DNA of 64,000 nt, from NCBI RefSeq assembly GCF_000389965.1, contig NC_021191.1, forward strand, positions 4,465,501 through 4,529,500, written 5' to 3'. The translations under genes were made by a program, and so were the position numbers. Below are positions 19,493 through 27,110 of the stretch, in pieces; position 1 is the stretch's first letter; each line of letters begins with the position of its first letter. The DNA is from Actinoplanes sp. N902-109. GTDB taxonomy: Bacteria; Actinomycetota; Actinomycetes; Mycobacteriales; Micromonosporaceae. The notes beneath the pieces are model-generated. The model did no database searches, was not told the DNA's origin, and worked only from the letters and a program-made list of their open reading frames with translations.

Positions 19493-20499
19493 CCACCGTC
19501 ACCGCGCCGCCCGGCACGCGCGCCCCCAAGAGCCGCAACCGGGTCTACCGGCAGAACCGCCGGCATGTCCCGGTGCTGGCCACCCTCGGCCTGCTGATCT
19601 GCATGTACGTCGTCGGCGTGGCCAACTACGACGGCTTCTCCGACGTGCAGGTGCTGCTCAACATCTTCGTCGACAACGCGTTCCTGCTGGTTGTCGCGGC
19701 CGGTATGACGTTCGTGATCCTCACCGGCGGCATCGACCTGTCGGTGGGCGCGGTGGTGGCACTGACCACCACGGTGGCGGCGACCATGCTGCACGCGGGC
19801 TGGCCGGCCGGCGTGGTGCTGCCCGCGGTGCTGCTCATCGGCACCGTGCTCGGCCTCGGCATGGGAGCGGTGATCCACTACTTCGAGGTGGAGCCGTTCA
19901 TCGCGACACTGGCCGGGATGTTCCTCGCCCGCGGCATCTCGCTGCTGATCAACCGCAACTCGATCCCGATCACCGACGGCTTCTGGACCGCCATGGCCCA
20001 GCAGCGGCTCCGGTTCGGCCAGGGCATCTTCATCTCGACGAGCGTGATCATCGCGGTGGTGGTCGTGCTGATCGGGGCGTTCGTGCTGGCGTACACCCGC
20101 TTCGGCCGTACCGTCTATGCGATCGGGGGCAGCGCCGACTCGGCGCTGCTGATGGGTCTGCCGGTGGCCCGGACCCGGATCGCGGTCTACACGCTCAGCG
20201 GCTTCTGCTCGTCGCTGGGCGGCGTGCTGCTCAGCTTCTACATGCTGTCCGGCTACAGCCTGCACGCCCAGGGCATGGAACTCGACGCGATCGCCGCGGT
20301 GGTGATCGGCGGGGTGCTGCTCACCGGCGGGTCGGGCTATCTGTTCGGCACGGTGCTCGGGGTGCTGGTGCTGGGTCTGATCCAGACCATCCTGACCTTC
20401 CAGGGCACGCTCAGCTCCTGGTGGACCAAGATCGTCATCGGGGCGCTGCTGTTCGCCTTCATCGTGCTGCAACGGGTGGTGACCCGGCGCACCAGATGA
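19489..20499 (+). CDS. yjfF: Sugar ABC importer permease (YjfF-like)
   Basis: 336 aa, start ATG overlapping the ytfT stop (ATGA) with GGAGGTGACGGC just upstream. The N-terminus is a basic cytoplasmic stretch of about 30 residues, then eight or more helices. GGIDLSVGAVVALTTTVAA, VEPFIATLAGMFLARGISLL and AIAAVVIGGVLLTGGSGYLFG are typical of YjfF. It closes the operon; a strong hairpin follows at 20526. Confidence 0.92.
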   Translation: MTTVTAPPGTRAPKSRNRVYRQNRRHVPVLATLGLLICMYVVGVANYDGFSDVQVLLNIFVDNAFLLVVAAGMTFVILTGGIDLSVGAVVALTTTVAATMLHAGWPAGVVLPAVLLIGTVLGLGMGAVIHYFEVEPFIATLAGMFLARGISLLINRNSIPITDGFWTAMAQQRLRFGQGIFISTSVIIAVVVVLIGAFVLAYTRFGRTVYAIGGSADSALLMGLPVARTRIAVYTLSGFCSSLGGVLLSFYMLSGYSLHAQGMELDAIAAVVIGGVLLTGGSGYLFGTVLGVLVLGLIQTILTFQGTLSSWWTKIVIGALLFAFIVLQRVVTRRTR

Positions 20500-20505
20500 C
20501 ACCGC

Positions 20506-20580
20506 GGGGAAGCTCGGCTGGGAGTGCGGGCGGCCTGCCGGTGGTGGGCCGCCCGCCGGGGAAGCTCAGCTGGGGGAGTG
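20506..20580. repeat. Direct repeat flanking the terminator hairpin
   Basis: GGGGAAGCTCGGCTGGGAG begins at 20506 and GGGGAAGCTCAGCTGGGGG at 20558. They enclose the hairpin at 20526-20556. The second copy includes the stop codon of the convergent VWA gene (20566-20568). Confidence 0.7.
20526..20556. terminator. Bidirectional terminator between yjfF and the VWA gene
   Basis: GCGGGCGGCC (20526-20535) pairs perfectly with GGCCGCCCGC (20547-20556) across an 11-base loop, between convergent genes. Confidence 0.75.
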
Positions 20581-22425
20581 GGCGGCGAGGAACGCCTGCG
20601 CGATGGCCGAGGCCACGTCGGCCGGGTTGTTCGCCGGGATCGCCTTGCCGCCCGTCGCCTTGGCCATCGCCGACAGTGATGCCATGTCGGCGTCCTCGCC
20701 GTAACCCATCGCCAGGATCGGCACCGGGCGCGCCGGGTCGCGGGTCTCGGTGAGCTCCTTGAGGAACGCATCGCGCGACATGGCGAAGCGCGACTGCTCG
20801 TCGCGGCCGTCGGTGAGCACGACCGCCAGCGTGACAGCGCCCGGCCGCGCCTTGTCACGCATCTCACTCAGCCCGTCGAGCACGGTGCGGAACAGCGGCG
20901 TGCCGGCGTCGTCGGTCGCCTGGTAACCGGCGATCGCCGCGCCCATCACCTCGCGCCGGCTCTTGCCGTCGACCTGTGCGGTCAGCGGCCCGACCGGAAC
21001 CGCCTCGCGGTGCGCCGGGCTGCTCGGCGACGGGGTGGAGAAGAACCACATGCCGATGCTGGTGTCCTCGCCGAACAGCTGGTTGGCGCTGAGCCCCGAC
21101 TCGCGCAGCAGCGCCGCCTTGGTGGTGCTGCGCCCGTCCTTGCCGACGACCTTCTGGTTCATCGAGCCGGAGGTGTCGATCATCAGCAGCACCTGGAACG
21201 TCTTGTTCTGGTACTGCGACCACTGCAGCGCCGGGGCGAGCAGCTTGTCGCTCTGCTCGGGCAGGTCGAGCGCCCGCGCGGTGGCCTTGGTGCGGAAACC
21301 CGCGCCGGTCAGCGCGTCCTTGCCGATCGCGGCCTTGAGCCTGGTGGCCAGGTCACGCTCCGCGGTCTTCGCCGAGATCGCGTACGGGTAGTCGGCCTCG
21401 ACGACACCGTCGGCCGGCGCCGCACCGGTCAGCGCGACCTCGTGCTTCTCCTTCTGGTACGCCGCGAGCTGCTGCTCGGTGACCGGGAAGATGCCCACGT
21501 CGTACACCCCGGCGGTCTCGTCGCCGGCCGCCGCGTCCTTGGCGAGCGCCGCCGCCGGGTCCATCGCCGGGTCCTTGAGCCGGCTGCGCAGGGTGAGCGC
21601 GCGCAGCTGGGCCATGCCCGCGTCGGGCGTGGTGCGGCCCATCGCCGCGTGCACGGCGTGCACGGCCAGCAGCCCGACCGAGCTCTGCAGCGGGTCCGGC
21701 ATGCTCACCGCGGGGATGCGGTGCTTGGCGACACCGTCGACGACGGCGGCCCAGGACGTGCGCTTGTCCTTGACGTAGAGCTTCGTGATGGCATCCGGCC
21801 CGGCCAGCACGACGGGGGAGTAGGCGAGCGGCGCGCCCTCGGCCTCGTACACACTGCCGTCCGCGCGGGCGATGTGCAGCCACGCGCTGCTGGAGGGGAT
21901 CCACACATCCGGCTTGTCGGCGGCCGACTCGGTGGCCGCGGGCTCGGCCGCGGTGACCGCAACCGGCCCGCAGTCCGCGCCACCGGGGTTGAGCGTGCGG
22001 GCGGCTGCCTGCACGACCGGCGCGATCTCGGGCGCCGCGGCGACCCGCAGGCGCGCGTCGGGGCAGGTCGGCACCGGCTCGGCGACCGGGGCGGGGTCGT
22101 CCTTCAACCGGCTGCCGAACGCGACCACCCCGGCGATGCCGAACAGCAGCAGCACGGCGGCCGCGGCGATCAGCCAGCGGGCCCGGCGCCACATCGGCAC
22201 GTACATCTTGTGCTCGCCCGGTGGCGGAAAGTGCTGGACCTCGGTCGGTGGGGCCAGCCCGACCCGCACCGGCCGGCGCGTGAACGGATCGTTGCGTGCG
22301 GCCTCAGCAGCGCGTTCACGAGCGGCCCGGGCCCGGCCGGCCCGCACCGCGAGCAGCACGCAGCCGCCGGCCACGAGCACGAGCACCACACCGAGCGCGA
22401 TCAACACCGTCCTACCCCGTTCCAT
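20566..22425 (-). CDS. Membrane-anchored protein with solute-binding-like and VWA domains
   Basis: 619 aa from an ATG at 22423-22425; a TTG 30 bases upstream is possible. Residues 6-25 are a membrane helix, and a second helix follows at about 85-105 (RWLIAAAAVLLLFGIAGVVAF). The middle region (PDARLRVAAAPEIAPVVQAAART, KPDVWIPSSSAWL, PLAYSPVVLA) matches type-2 solute-binding proteins. The C-terminal third is a von Willebrand A domain with the metal site motif LLMIDTSGSM and LTDGRD. Actinobacteria often have this fusion; its role is unsettled, possibly adhesion or protein-complex assembly at the membrane. The gene is monocistronic as far as visible. Confidence 0.88.
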   Translation of the reverse strand: MERGRTVLIALGVVLVLVAGGCVLLAVRAGRARAARERAAEAARNDPFTRRPVRVGLAPPTEVQHFPPPGEHKMYVPMWRRARWLIAAAAVLLLFGIAGVVAFGSRLKDDPAPVAEPVPTCPDARLRVAAAPEIAPVVQAAARTLNPGGADCGPVAVTAAEPAATESAADKPDVWIPSSSAWLHIARADGSVYEAEGAPLAYSPVVLAGPDAITKLYVKDKRTSWAAVVDGVAKHRIPAVSMPDPLQSSVGLLAVHAVHAAMGRTTPDAGMAQLRALTLRSRLKDPAMDPAAALAKDAAAGDETAGVYDVGIFPVTEQQLAAYQKEKHEVALTGAAPADGVVEADYPYAISAKTAERDLATRLKAAIGKDALTGAGFRTKATARALDLPEQSDKLLAPALQWSQYQNKTFQVLLMIDTSGSMNQKVVGKDGRSTTKAALLRESGLSANQLFGEDTSIGMWFFSTPSPSSPAHREAVPVGPLTAQVDGKSRREVMGAAIAGYQATDDAGTPLFRTVLDGLSEMRDKARPGAVTLAVVLTDGRDEQSRFAMSRDAFLKELTETRDPARPVPILAMGYGEDADMASLSAMAKATGGKAIPANNPADVASAIAQAFLAAHSPS

Positions 22426-22460
22426 CGACGACTGTGCGAGGGTAACCCGGTTCAACGACG

Positions 22461-23039
22461 GTGGTCACTTTGCATACCCGGCGCAGAAAGCCGGCGCTTG
22501 CCGTCGTACCTCTCAGGAAGTGGTCGTGCGCTCCCGGTGACGGACGCCCGCGCCAGATGCGCGGCCACGCTCAGCTCCTGCACGGTCCGGGTCGGGTGCT
22601 CCGGTACGGCCCGGAGCGCGCGCCTGGGGCGGCTGCGGTGCCGGAGATCCTCCAGCAGGCCCTGGCCGCTGCCGACGACGACACGATCAGCCGCCTGTCG
22701 GTCTGCTTCGCCGACTTCCGGTCCCGCCGCGGTGCGTACGCCGGGTGGCAGGCCGCCCTGCGCAGGTCCCAGGTCCCGGCAACCACGCCGGACCCGGCAC
22801 CCTTCGACGTACGCGACCAGCTCGGCGGCCTCACCGTGCCGACGGTCGTCGTCGCGGGGGAGGACGACTGCAGGCCGGCGGTCCGGCGGGCGTCGGGTTT
22901 CCCGGGCGTGCCGCTGGTGCGCCGGGTGTGGCGGCCGGTCCGCGTCCGGGCTGGGCGATGGGTGGCGGTAGGGTCGCAGACGGATGGACGATCGTTGGAG
23001 GCACGTGGCGCAACCATCGGACGACGTCGCGGCCCGTGA
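22461..23039 (+). pseudogene. Remnant of an alpha/beta-hydrolase gene
   Basis: The frame from about 22600 to 22900 encodes EILQQALAAADDDTISRLSV and then DVRDQLGGLTVPTVVVAGEDD, the cap and the beta-7/acid-loop region of alpha/beta-hydrolases (usually LxxIxVPTLVVxGxxD). The upstream part, which should hold the lid and the nucleophile GxSxG, is not recognisable, and after GEDD the sequence becomes Arg-rich and lacks the catalytic His region. The frame overlaps the start of the next gene. I read it as a truncated, decaying gene. Confidence 0.5.
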
Positions 23040-23649
23040 CCGCGACGCCGGGTCAGCACACCGCGGGCGCGCGTCCCAGCTCCCGGCCCGCCCCGACGGC
23101 GCCGGTCCTGCCGACGCGCCTGCTGCCGGCGGCTCGTTGGACCGTGCCGACGTGCCTGCTGCCGAGGGCTCGTTCGAGCGTGCTGACGTGCCTTCTGCCG
23201 GCGGGTCGTTCGATCGTGCCGGTCTGATCGGTGCGTCTTCCGCTTCCTCCGACGAGCCTGTCGGTGCGTCTTCCGCTTCCGCTGACGAGCGTGTCGGTGC
23301 GTCTTCCGCTTCCGCTGACGAGCGTGTCGGTGCGTCCTCGACGGGCTATCACACTGCGGGCGGGGCCGACCCGTTCGACGGATCCGATGGGCCGGGCGGA
23401 CCCGGCGGGGCGTCGGGGGCGTCGGGCGCGGGCGCCGAGTCGCCACCGTCTTCTCCGAGGTCAAGCCATGTCCGGCGGGGCCCGCACAAGCTGCCCCCGC
23501 ACCGCATGGCCCTCGCACTCGCCCTCGTCGCGGCCGCGCCGCCGCTGATCATCGTGCACGGTGGCAAGGGCGTCGCCGTTGCCGTCGCCGCGGTCCTCTA
23601 CGCGATCTGGCTGCTCATCGGCAAGAAGCTGCCCCGGCGCAGGAGGTGA
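22984..23649 (+). CDS. Low-complexity membrane protein with VGASSASADER repeats
   Basis: 221 aa from ATG 22984. Residues 1 to about 165 are polar and repetitive: GGSLDRADVPAAEGSFERAD-type units, then three copies of VGASSASADER, then a Gly/Ser/Pro linker. A single membrane segment lies near the C-terminus (MALALALVAAAPPLIIV, then VAVAVAAVLYAIWLLI), followed by a basic KKLPRRRR end. The start lacks a strong ribosome site. Function unknown; disordered extracytoplasmic or cytoplasmic linkers like this are common in actinobacteria. Confidence 0.55.
   Translation: MDDRWRHVAQPSDDVAARDRDAGSAHRGRASQLPARPDGAGPADAPAAGGSLDRADVPAAEGSFERADVPSAGGSFDRAGLIGASSASSDEPVGASSASADERVGASSASADERVGASSTGYHTAGGADPFDGSDGPGGPGGASGASGAGAESPPSSPRSSHVRRGPHKLPPHRMALALALVAAAPPLIIVHGGKGVAVAVAAVLYAIWLLIGKKLPRRRR
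23229..23341 (+). repeat. 33-bp in-frame tandem repeat
   Basis: Copies begin at 23229, 23262 and 23295, with a partial fourth at 23328. The second and third are almost identical. Each unit encodes 11 residues. Confidence 0.85.
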
Positions 23650-23765
23650 CGTCGAGGCGGCCGCCGCTCGCGCGCTCCGCCGGTGTCGTTCCCGTCCCCG
23701 TACATGGATGCGTGCGGAACACCTTGCGTAAGCTCAGCCCCCGCAACGACATCCACGGGGGAACA

Positions 23766-24452
23766 ATGCTGCACATCCTGGCATCAGAAGGCACGAATTC
23801 GGTCGCCTACACCGCGGGCGCCATCGTCGGCCGGCTCTTCTGCTGCTCCCTCATGGCCGGCACCGTCATCTGGCTGATCGTCCGAGCCATCCGCAAGCCA
23901 TCCCGCCGCCGGCAGAACCACCAGTCCGCCTTCCCGCCGCCGTCGTACGGGCCCTACCCGCCGCAGGCCGGCCACCCCGTGCCGCCCCACTCCGGGCAGG
24001 GCGGTCACCCGGCGCCATACCCGGCCGAGCCCGGTTTTCCTTCCCAGCCGCAGGCTTACTTCGATCAGCCTGGCTATTCGGGTCCGCCGCAGCCGTTTGC
24101 GGCTCAGCCTGGCTTCCCTCAGCCTGGCTATTCGGGTCCGCCGCAGCCGTTCGCGGCTCAGCCCGGCTTCCCCCAGCCCGGCTTCCCGGCTCAGCCTGGC
24201 TTTCCTCAGCCCGGCTTCCCGGCTCAGCCGCCGCCCATTGCGCCGGCGCCCGGTTATCCGGCTCCGCCGCCGGACGGCTCGCCCCGGCCTGACTCCGACG
24301 CTCAGTCGCCGCCCGGCTACCCGCCGTCCGCTTCCCATCAATCTCACGGTCCGGGTGGGACGCCGTCCACCGAAACCAGCGACTACCGGCCCGCCCAGGA
24401 CCCTTTCGCCGGCTACGAGCAGGACCCGACGAGGCCTCCCCACACCGATTAG
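23766..24452 (+). CDS. Membrane protein with Pro/Gly-rich repeat tail
   Basis: 228 aa; ATG follows GGGGGAACA. One N-terminal helix (AIVGRLFCCSLMAGTVIWLIV, about residues 19-39), a basic RKPSRRRQ stop-transfer, then a long tail rich in Pro, Gly, Gln and Phe with repeats of PGYSGPPQPFAAQPGFPQ and QPGFPA. Topology suggests the tail is cytoplasmic. The repeat makes the DNA internally redundant between 24050 and 24235. No function assigned. Confidence 0.72.
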   Translation: MLHILASEGTNSVAYTAGAIVGRLFCCSLMAGTVIWLIVRAIRKPSRRRQNHQSAFPPPSYGPYPPQAGHPVPPHSGQGGHPAPYPAEPGFPSQPQAYFDQPGYSGPPQPFAAQPGFPQPGYSGPPQPFAAQPGFPQPGFPAQPGFPQPGFPAQPPPIAPAPGYPAPPPDGSPRPDSDAQSPPGYPPSASHQSHGPGGTPSTETSDYRPAQDPFAGYEQDPTRPPHTD

Positions 24453-24886
24453 CGTCGCCGGTCAGCTCCTCCGGGCCGACACCCTGGTCGGCTCGGGTGT
24501 ATCCGTTTGTCGTAGCCCGGCTCGTGCATGACGACGTGGGCGTGCACTGCCCCGAGGACGAGCTCGTCGCCGCGGGCTTCCGGTCCGTACCACCTGGGCG
24601 CGGCCGATTTGTGGTCCCGGCGCGCTGATTGCGCGGGGCGGCCCGCTGGTGATGCCCGTACCGGCCGTCCCGCGGGCCGTCCGCTCGACGCCTCCGGAGC
24701 CGCGAGTGTCCGCCATCACCGCCTGCGCGGTAACGGGCGCCGCCTGCGCTGGAGCCGATACCGCCCGCGCTGGAGCGGGCGCGCCGCATCGCTGTGGCGG
24801 GCGGTCGTCACGAGGTCAATTCATCGACGTACGGCTATGTATTTCGTCATCTGGCAGAAATAACCGCGACATGTTGTGCCGCCAAG
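24453..24886. other. Intergenic region with one short coding-like fragment
   Basis: No complete gene is supported. A 43-codon frame from GTG 24497 to 24628 has GC-rich third positions and reads DDVGVHCPEDELVAAGFRSV, so it may be a gene fragment. The remainder is Arg-rich in every frame and looks non-coding. The last 50 bases are comparatively AT-rich and probably contain the arabinanase promoter, though I could not place its boxes with confidence. Confidence 0.4.
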
Positions 24887-24900
24887 TGTGAGCGGTAACA
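24887..24900. promoter_or_regulatory. LacI-type operator of the arabinanase gene
   Basis: TGTGAGCGGTAACA fits TGTnAnCGnTnACA and differs from the importer operator at one base. It ends eight bases before the arabinanase start codon, where a bound repressor would block both transcription and initiation. Confidence 0.75.
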
Positions 24901-24908
24901 GTGCCGGG

Positions 24909-25922
24909 ATGAAGAGATCGAGGACTATCGTTTCGTTTGCCGCCGCCACCGCAGCCGCCCTGCTGACCGCGGGCATCGCGACGAGCGGCACGGCGTCCGG
25001 TGCGGTGCAGGCCGCAGCCACGCCGACCGTTCCGCCGTCCTCCTACCCGAACCCCGGTGTCGTCACCGGTGACACCGGCATCCATGACCCGTCCGTGGTC
25101 AAGACGACGTCGGGCACGTACATCGCCGCGTACACAGGTGCCAACATCCAACTCAAGACGTCAGCCGACCGGACCGCGTTCCGCAACGCCGGCGCGGTGT
25201 TCCCGGGTGGTGCGTCGTGGACGACCTCCTACACGGCCGGCAGCAACCAGCTCTGGGCACCCGACATCTCCTACCGCAACGGCCGCTACTACCTGTACTA
25301 CTCGGCGTCCACGTTCGGCTCGAACCACTCGGCCATCTTCCTGGCCACCAGCACCACCGGAGCCGCCGGCTCGTGGACCAACAACGGTCTGGTGATCGAG
25401 TCGGTGGCCGGCAACGACTACAACGCCATCGACCCGAACCTCTATGTTGATCCGCAAGGCCGGTGGTGGTTGACGTTCGGCTCATTCTGGTCGGGCATCA
25501 AGATGGTGGCGCTCGACCCGGCCACCGGCAAACGGTCGGACAGTACGATCCGCTCGGTCGCGGGCCGTGGCGGCGGGGCCATCGAGGCGCCCTACCTGGT
25601 GCGCCACGGCTCGTACTACTACCTGTGGGTTTCCTTCGACTACTGCTGCCGGGGCGCCGCCAGCACGTACCGCGTCATGGTCGGCCGGTCGACCAGCGTG
25701 ACCGGGCCGTTCGTGGACCGCAACGGCACCGCGATGACCAGCGGCGGTGGCACCCAGGTGCTGGCGAGCCACGGCTCGATCCACGGGCCCGGCCATCAAG
25801 CCGTCTTCACCGACACCGATGCGGATGTACTCGTCTACCACTACTACGCCGACAGTGGGGCGTCATACCTTGGCATCAACCTGATCGGCTACGACTCGGC
25901 AGGATGGCCCTTTGTCTACTAG
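24909..25922 (+). CDS. Secreted GH43 endo-alpha-1,5-L-arabinanase
   Basis: 337 aa with a Sec signal (basic MKRSR, hydrophobic VSFAAATAAALLTAGIA, cleavage near residue 36). It has the arabinanase propeller triad: Asp60 in GIHDPSVV, Asp175 in NAIDPNLYVD and Glu226 in AIEAPYLV, with LWAPDISY, FGSFWSGI and GPGHQAVF. These blocks match endo-arabinanases (GH43 subfamily 5 type), which cut the alpha-1,5-arabinan backbone. The following PmoA-like gene overlaps its end by 11 bases. The operator at 24887 ties it to the arabinan regulon. Confidence 0.93.
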   Translation: MKRSRTIVSFAAATAAALLTAGIATSGTASGAVQAAATPTVPPSSYPNPGVVTGDTGIHDPSVVKTTSGTYIAAYTGANIQLKTSADRTAFRNAGAVFPGGASWTTSYTAGSNQLWAPDISYRNGRYYLYYSASTFGSNHSAIFLATSTTGAAGSWTNNGLVIESVAGNDYNAIDPNLYVDPQGRWWLTFGSFWSGIKMVALDPATGKRSDSTIRSVAGRGGGAIEAPYLVRHGSYYYLWVSFDYCCRGAASTYRVMVGRSTSVTGPFVDRNGTAMTSGGGTQVLASHGSIHGPGHQAVFTDTDADVLVYHYYADSGASYLGINLIGYDSAGWPFVY

Positions 25923-26688
25923 CGAGATCCGGATCGGCGACGTACCGGTCGCCACCTGCGTCACCGATCCTCAACTCGACATCCGCCTCGGCCCGCGCCC
26001 CTATCTGCACCCGGTGCGGACGCTGAACGGTGTCACGGTCACCGACGCGCTGTGCCAGGACCACCCGTGGCACCTCGGCGCGTCGGTGGCCCTGCAGGAC
26101 GTCAACGGCGTCAACTTCTGGGGCGGCCGCACCTATGTGCGCGACCGGGGCTATACCTGGCTCGACGACCACGGCCGCATCACCCCGGAACTCGAGTGGC
26201 AGGACCAGACCGGCAAGCTCATCCTCACCGAGGATCGCACGCTGGCCGCGACGCTCACCCCGGGCGGTTGGCGACTGCACTTCTCGTACGCCCTCAGCGC
26301 ACCCGCCGACACCGACGTCGTCCTCGGCAGCCCGGCCACCAACGGCCGCCCCGGTGGCGCGGGTTACGGAGGTTTCTTCTGGCGGGCAGCCACCGACGAC
26401 CACGGCGAGGCTGTCGCCTGGACCGCAGACGCCGTGGGCGAGCACAACGTCAACGGCAGCGCCGCCCCGTGGCTGGCCCTGCGGGTCGGCTCGGCGTACA
26501 CGCTGATTTTCGAAGGACTGCGGGACGCCGACCGCTGGTTCGTCCGCACCGGCGAGTACGCCGGGGTGTGCGCGGCCCTGGCCTTCGAACGCCCCCTCTC
26601 CATCGCCGCCGGCACCACCCTGAGCCGGGAGATCCGCGTGACGATCGCCGACGGCATCGCCGGCCCGCCCCAGCCGCCCATGTCTTGA
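25912..26688 (+). CDS. PmoA-like (DUF6807) protein
   Basis: 258 aa from TTG 25912, preceded by AGGA, overlapping the arabinanase stop by 11 bases. It matches proteins called 'PmoA family' in actinobacterial sugar clusters: DALCQDHPWHLGASVALQDV, NFWGGRTYVRDRGYTW, GGFFWRAA, and a C-terminal FERPLSIAAGTTLSREIRV. The name is misleading; these are soluble beta-rich proteins, not methane monooxygenase subunits. The family is usually found next to Gfo/Idh/MocA dehydrogenases, as here, but on the other strand. Biochemical role unknown. No signal peptide. Confidence 0.85.
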   Translation: MSTSEIRIGDVPVATCVTDPQLDIRLGPRPYLHPVRTLNGVTVTDALCQDHPWHLGASVALQDVNGVNFWGGRTYVRDRGYTWLDDHGRITPELEWQDQTGKLILTEDRTLAATLTPGGWRLHFSYALSAPADTDVVLGSPATNGRPGGAGYGGFFWRAATDDHGEAVAWTADAVGEHNVNGSAAPWLALRVGSAYTLIFEGLRDADRWFVRTGEYAGVCAALAFERPLSIAAGTTLSREIRVTIADGIAGPPQPPMS

Positions 26689-26762
26689 CCGAGCTGTCAA
26701 CGTATTGACCAAGTTGTCAACGTATTGACCGAACCGTCAACACGTTGACCACTCGTCAATGG
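26685..26762. repeat. Four-unit 20-bp array of TTGAC/GTCAA inverted repeats
   Basis: TTGACC occurs at 26685, 26705, 26725 and 26745, exactly 20 bp apart, and each is followed by GTCAA to form TTGAC-N5/6-GTCAA. The first unit contains the PmoA-like stop codon. A 20-bp period is about two helical turns, so the half-sites face one side of the DNA. This could be a stacked protein-binding array or a set of alternative hairpins. Confidence 0.8.
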
Positions 26763-26809
26763 TGGATCGGCGCGGGACCGGCGTTGTTACTGCGGGCCGG
26801 GCCGGGCCG

Positions 26810-27110
26810 GGCCGGCGCCGTGGGCAAGGGCCGGCGCTGCGGGTCGTGGGCGAGGGCCGCCGGCATCGAGGGTCGTGGGCGAGGGCCGGCGTCGCGCGGT
26901 CGTGGGCGAGGGGCCGGCGCCGTGGGGGCGTGGGTGAGGGCCGGCGGGTGCCGGTGGTGGGCGAGGGCCGGCGTCGCGCGGTCGTGGGCAAGGGGCCGGC
27001 GCCGTGGGGGCGTGGGCGAGGGCCGGCGGGTGTCGGCGGTGGGCGAGGGCCGGCGTCGCGGGTCGTGGGCAAGGGCCGGCGGCGTCAGGTCGTGGGCAGG
27101 GTGCGGCGGT
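26810..27110. repeat. GC-rich higher-order tandem repeat, 82-bp period
   Basis: Segments beginning GAGGGCCGGCGTCGCG recur at 26881, 26963 and 27045, exactly 82 bp apart. Each 82-bp unit contains four related 20-21-bp elements of the form GTGGGCGAGGGCCGGCG. The tract lies just beyond and slightly over the 3' end of the Gfo/Idh gene. Both strands have long open frames here, but they are artefacts of the base composition. Confidence 0.85.

Noticed and set aside
23229..23341. 33-bp units considered as a CRISPR-like or regulatory array
   Set aside because: The units are contiguous without spacers and keep a coding frame, so they are a protein repeat.
24497..24628. 43-codon coding-like frame as a gene
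   Set aside because: It has GC-rich third positions but no ribosome site or recognisable family, so I mention it only in the intergenic entry.
25912..26688. Methane monooxygenase subunit, from the PmoA name
   Set aside because: No membrane helices or copper ligands of particulate methane monooxygenase are present. The name is historical.
26685..26762. TTGAC/GTCAA array considered as a CRISPR array
   Set aside because: The period is 20 bp, with no unique spacers and no cas genes nearby.
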